Source: Dillenia suffruticosa (taxonomy: Eukaryota; Streptophyta; Magnoliopsida; Dilleniales; Dilleniaceae). From it: a stretch of DNA of 64,000 bases. The stretch's first letter is position 1; the number at the start of each line of letters is the position of its first letter. This document shows positions 62,683 to 64,000 of the stretch, in pieces. The position numbers and the translations under genes are program-made. The stretch is taken from positions 21,032,501-21,096,500 of the forward strand of contig JAVTVX010000034.1 of NCBI GenBank assembly GCA_033439265.1. Direction: 5' to 3'. Below the pieces are notes generated by a model that was not told where the DNA came from, did not search any database, and saw nothing but the letters and a program-made list of their open reading frames with translations.

Positions 62683-63845
62683 ATCAGTCGATGTCCCGAG
62701 CATTGAGACCCAATAGTGCCAGCAACTTAATTGACATTAGTGCAGGGCAACAGCATTTTTCAGAACAAATTCTGTAATTTTTGTTGCTATCCCGCTCTAT
62801 GGTAACGGTGCTGTTCTTGATTCAAATAGTTTAATTCAAAGAGATTGTTCAGATCTATGGAGGTTTATCCATCTCCTTTACCTAAATCTTGTATGATTTT
62901 CCCTGTTCTCAGAAATTCAGAAATGGAATGTTCTTTGAGGCTTACCAGGTTTTGGGCATGTGATTGAGCCTCTCCAATGCTCAGCTCTAATCTCTGTGTT
63001 AGTGGGTAAAAAAAAAAAAAAAAAAAAAAAACTACACACTGCAGTATAATATACCTTTTGGGCTGTTCGCATCTATTAAACTTGATAGAGTTGCTTGGGA
63101 AAACAGATTCTAAAGTGAAAGAAAACGAAAGATCAACAAAAAAGGGAAATTTCAGTTTGGATTCATTTCGTGTACATCTGGTTGTTCTTTCGTTTTTACA
63201 ACCATGTTACTAAAGCAGATTCCAATCTTTCTATAAGGTTTTCCCTGTATTAGGGTTCCTTGTATCTACCAAGCAGCATCAGTGTTTTTCTACTCAAAAC
63301 GTGCAGGACTCTCTCCCTCTCTCTCTCTTCCAAAACTTGAGGTTCTTTAATTACACCTTAGAAATTGATGACACCCATTTAGTGCGCGAAAAGAGAAAAG
63401 GGAAAGAAAAAAAAAATTAATTCCTGGTTGGGAAGGATGTAAGCAAGGTATCCCATCCCAAGATCTGAGTTTCTATATACATTGTACGCTGTTATTCGAA
63501 TTACCAAGCTTAGTCTGGGAGTGAATTCATGGCTCTTGTTTGCCCCATACTCTTCCTAAATCTATAAGAAAAAACTATTCTTAAACCAGCTTCAATCTCT
63601 TAAGCATTTCTAGCAGTGGGTATTCAGCTTTGGCTTTAAGGTAGGATCTTTTATTATTTTATTATTTTAATCAAAGAAGACAGATAATCTGAATTAAATT
63701 TCTGACTAAATAATATAAATTTCCCCTAATTATATGATCATTACCTCATAATTTTGATATTCTGATCTACAGTTGCAAAAGAAGAGAACCTTGGCTTATC
63801 CTTTTGATCTATCTAACTTTTCCATTCCTTTCTCAATGCAGAGTG

Positions 63846-64000
63846 ATGGACAATCCAGTTCCAGGTGAAGCAATCATTCCTATTGATAATGATTTTCCAG
63901 GGGAAGAAATCACTCGTATTTGCAATGATCAAAGTGACAAGATAACAAGAGTGCCGCTCATACTGAAAAATGTGAAGTCAAACGAGAAATGTTATGAGCC
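63846..64000 (+). CDS. DUF247 protein, second copy (partial at window end)
   Basis: The N-terminus is MDNPVPGEAIIPIDNDFPGE, with the 5' UTR intron acceptor CTCAATGCAG just upstream, as in copy 1. Relative to copy 1 there is a 9-nt in-frame insertion near ITRICNDQSDK. The frame is open to the window end and reaches the start of the DUF247 core (VPLILK ... NEKCYE). The rest lies outside. Confidence 0.88.
   Translation, partial: MDNPVPGEAIIPIDNDFPGEEITRICNDQSDKITRVPLILKNVKSNEKCYE

Larger units (their letters stand above)
58543..64000. repeat. FHIT-DUF247 segmental duplication, copy 2
   Basis: Counterpart of 41001-47070 at an offset of about 17.5 kb. It starts inside FHIT intron 2 and is cut by the window end. 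Indels against copy 1 include a SINE at 59146, loss of about 70 bp near 61530 (relative to 44000-44070), a 50-bp tandem repeat at 61801 and an expanded A-run at 63009-63030. Confidence 0.93.

Overview
The window is eudicot plant nuclear DNA. It is AT-rich and has long introns with plant-type GT-AG borders. It carries many CT/TC tracts and SINE, LINE, copia and CACTA relics, and its proteins most resemble Arabidopsis families. I rebuilt gene models by joining ORF pieces at splice sites and checking codon phase at every junction. No expression data or database search was available.

Layout. (1) 2.3-19.4 kb holds a divergent pair of annexin genes: an annexin D4-like gene on the minus strand (6 exons, 316 aa) and an annexin D3-like gene on the plus strand (6 exons, 319 aa). 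As I recall, ANN3 and ANN4 are also neighbours in Arabidopsis. They are separated by about 10 kb made of a three-unit degenerate tandem array, one unit of which contains a complete 2,445-bp non-autonomous CACTA transposon. (2) 19.8-24.9 kb, minus strand, is an Integrator subunit 9 homologue (11 coding exons, 695 aa), convergent with ANN3. (3) 26.1-38.2 kb is a segmental duplication of an unrecognised gene (172 aa and 190 aa copies), with LINE ORF2 debris between the copies. (4) 40.5-48.2 kb has a FHIT-type histidine-triad gene, apparently broken, followed by a DUF247 membrane protein gene. (5) 51.8-56.5 kb holds the first four exons of an OSCA/CSC1 (RXW8-like) mechanosensitive channel gene, with no recognisable 3' part. 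(6) 58.5-64.0 kb is a second copy of the FHIT-DUF247 block. It lacks FHIT exons 1-2 and is cut by the window end inside the second DUF247 gene.

How the parts relate. The two annexins are ancient tandem paralogues with matching exon phases. The FHIT-DUF247 block was duplicated over a distance of about 17.5 kb, and the copies then diverged. Copy 1 gained a 488-bp LTR-like insertion and a 98-bp SINE, both with target-site duplications. Copy 2 gained a 5'-truncated Au-like SINE with a 12-bp target-site duplication and a 50-bp tandem repeat. Each copy serves as the other's empty site.

The most unusual structure is in FHIT. The conserved PGHVLVCPRR segment can only be rebuilt through a 3-nt exon (GTC) followed by a candidate U12-type AT-AC intron, and the 5' leader is joined by a candidate GC-AG intron. 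Both FHIT copies also share an apparent 2-bp deletion before the catalytic triad.
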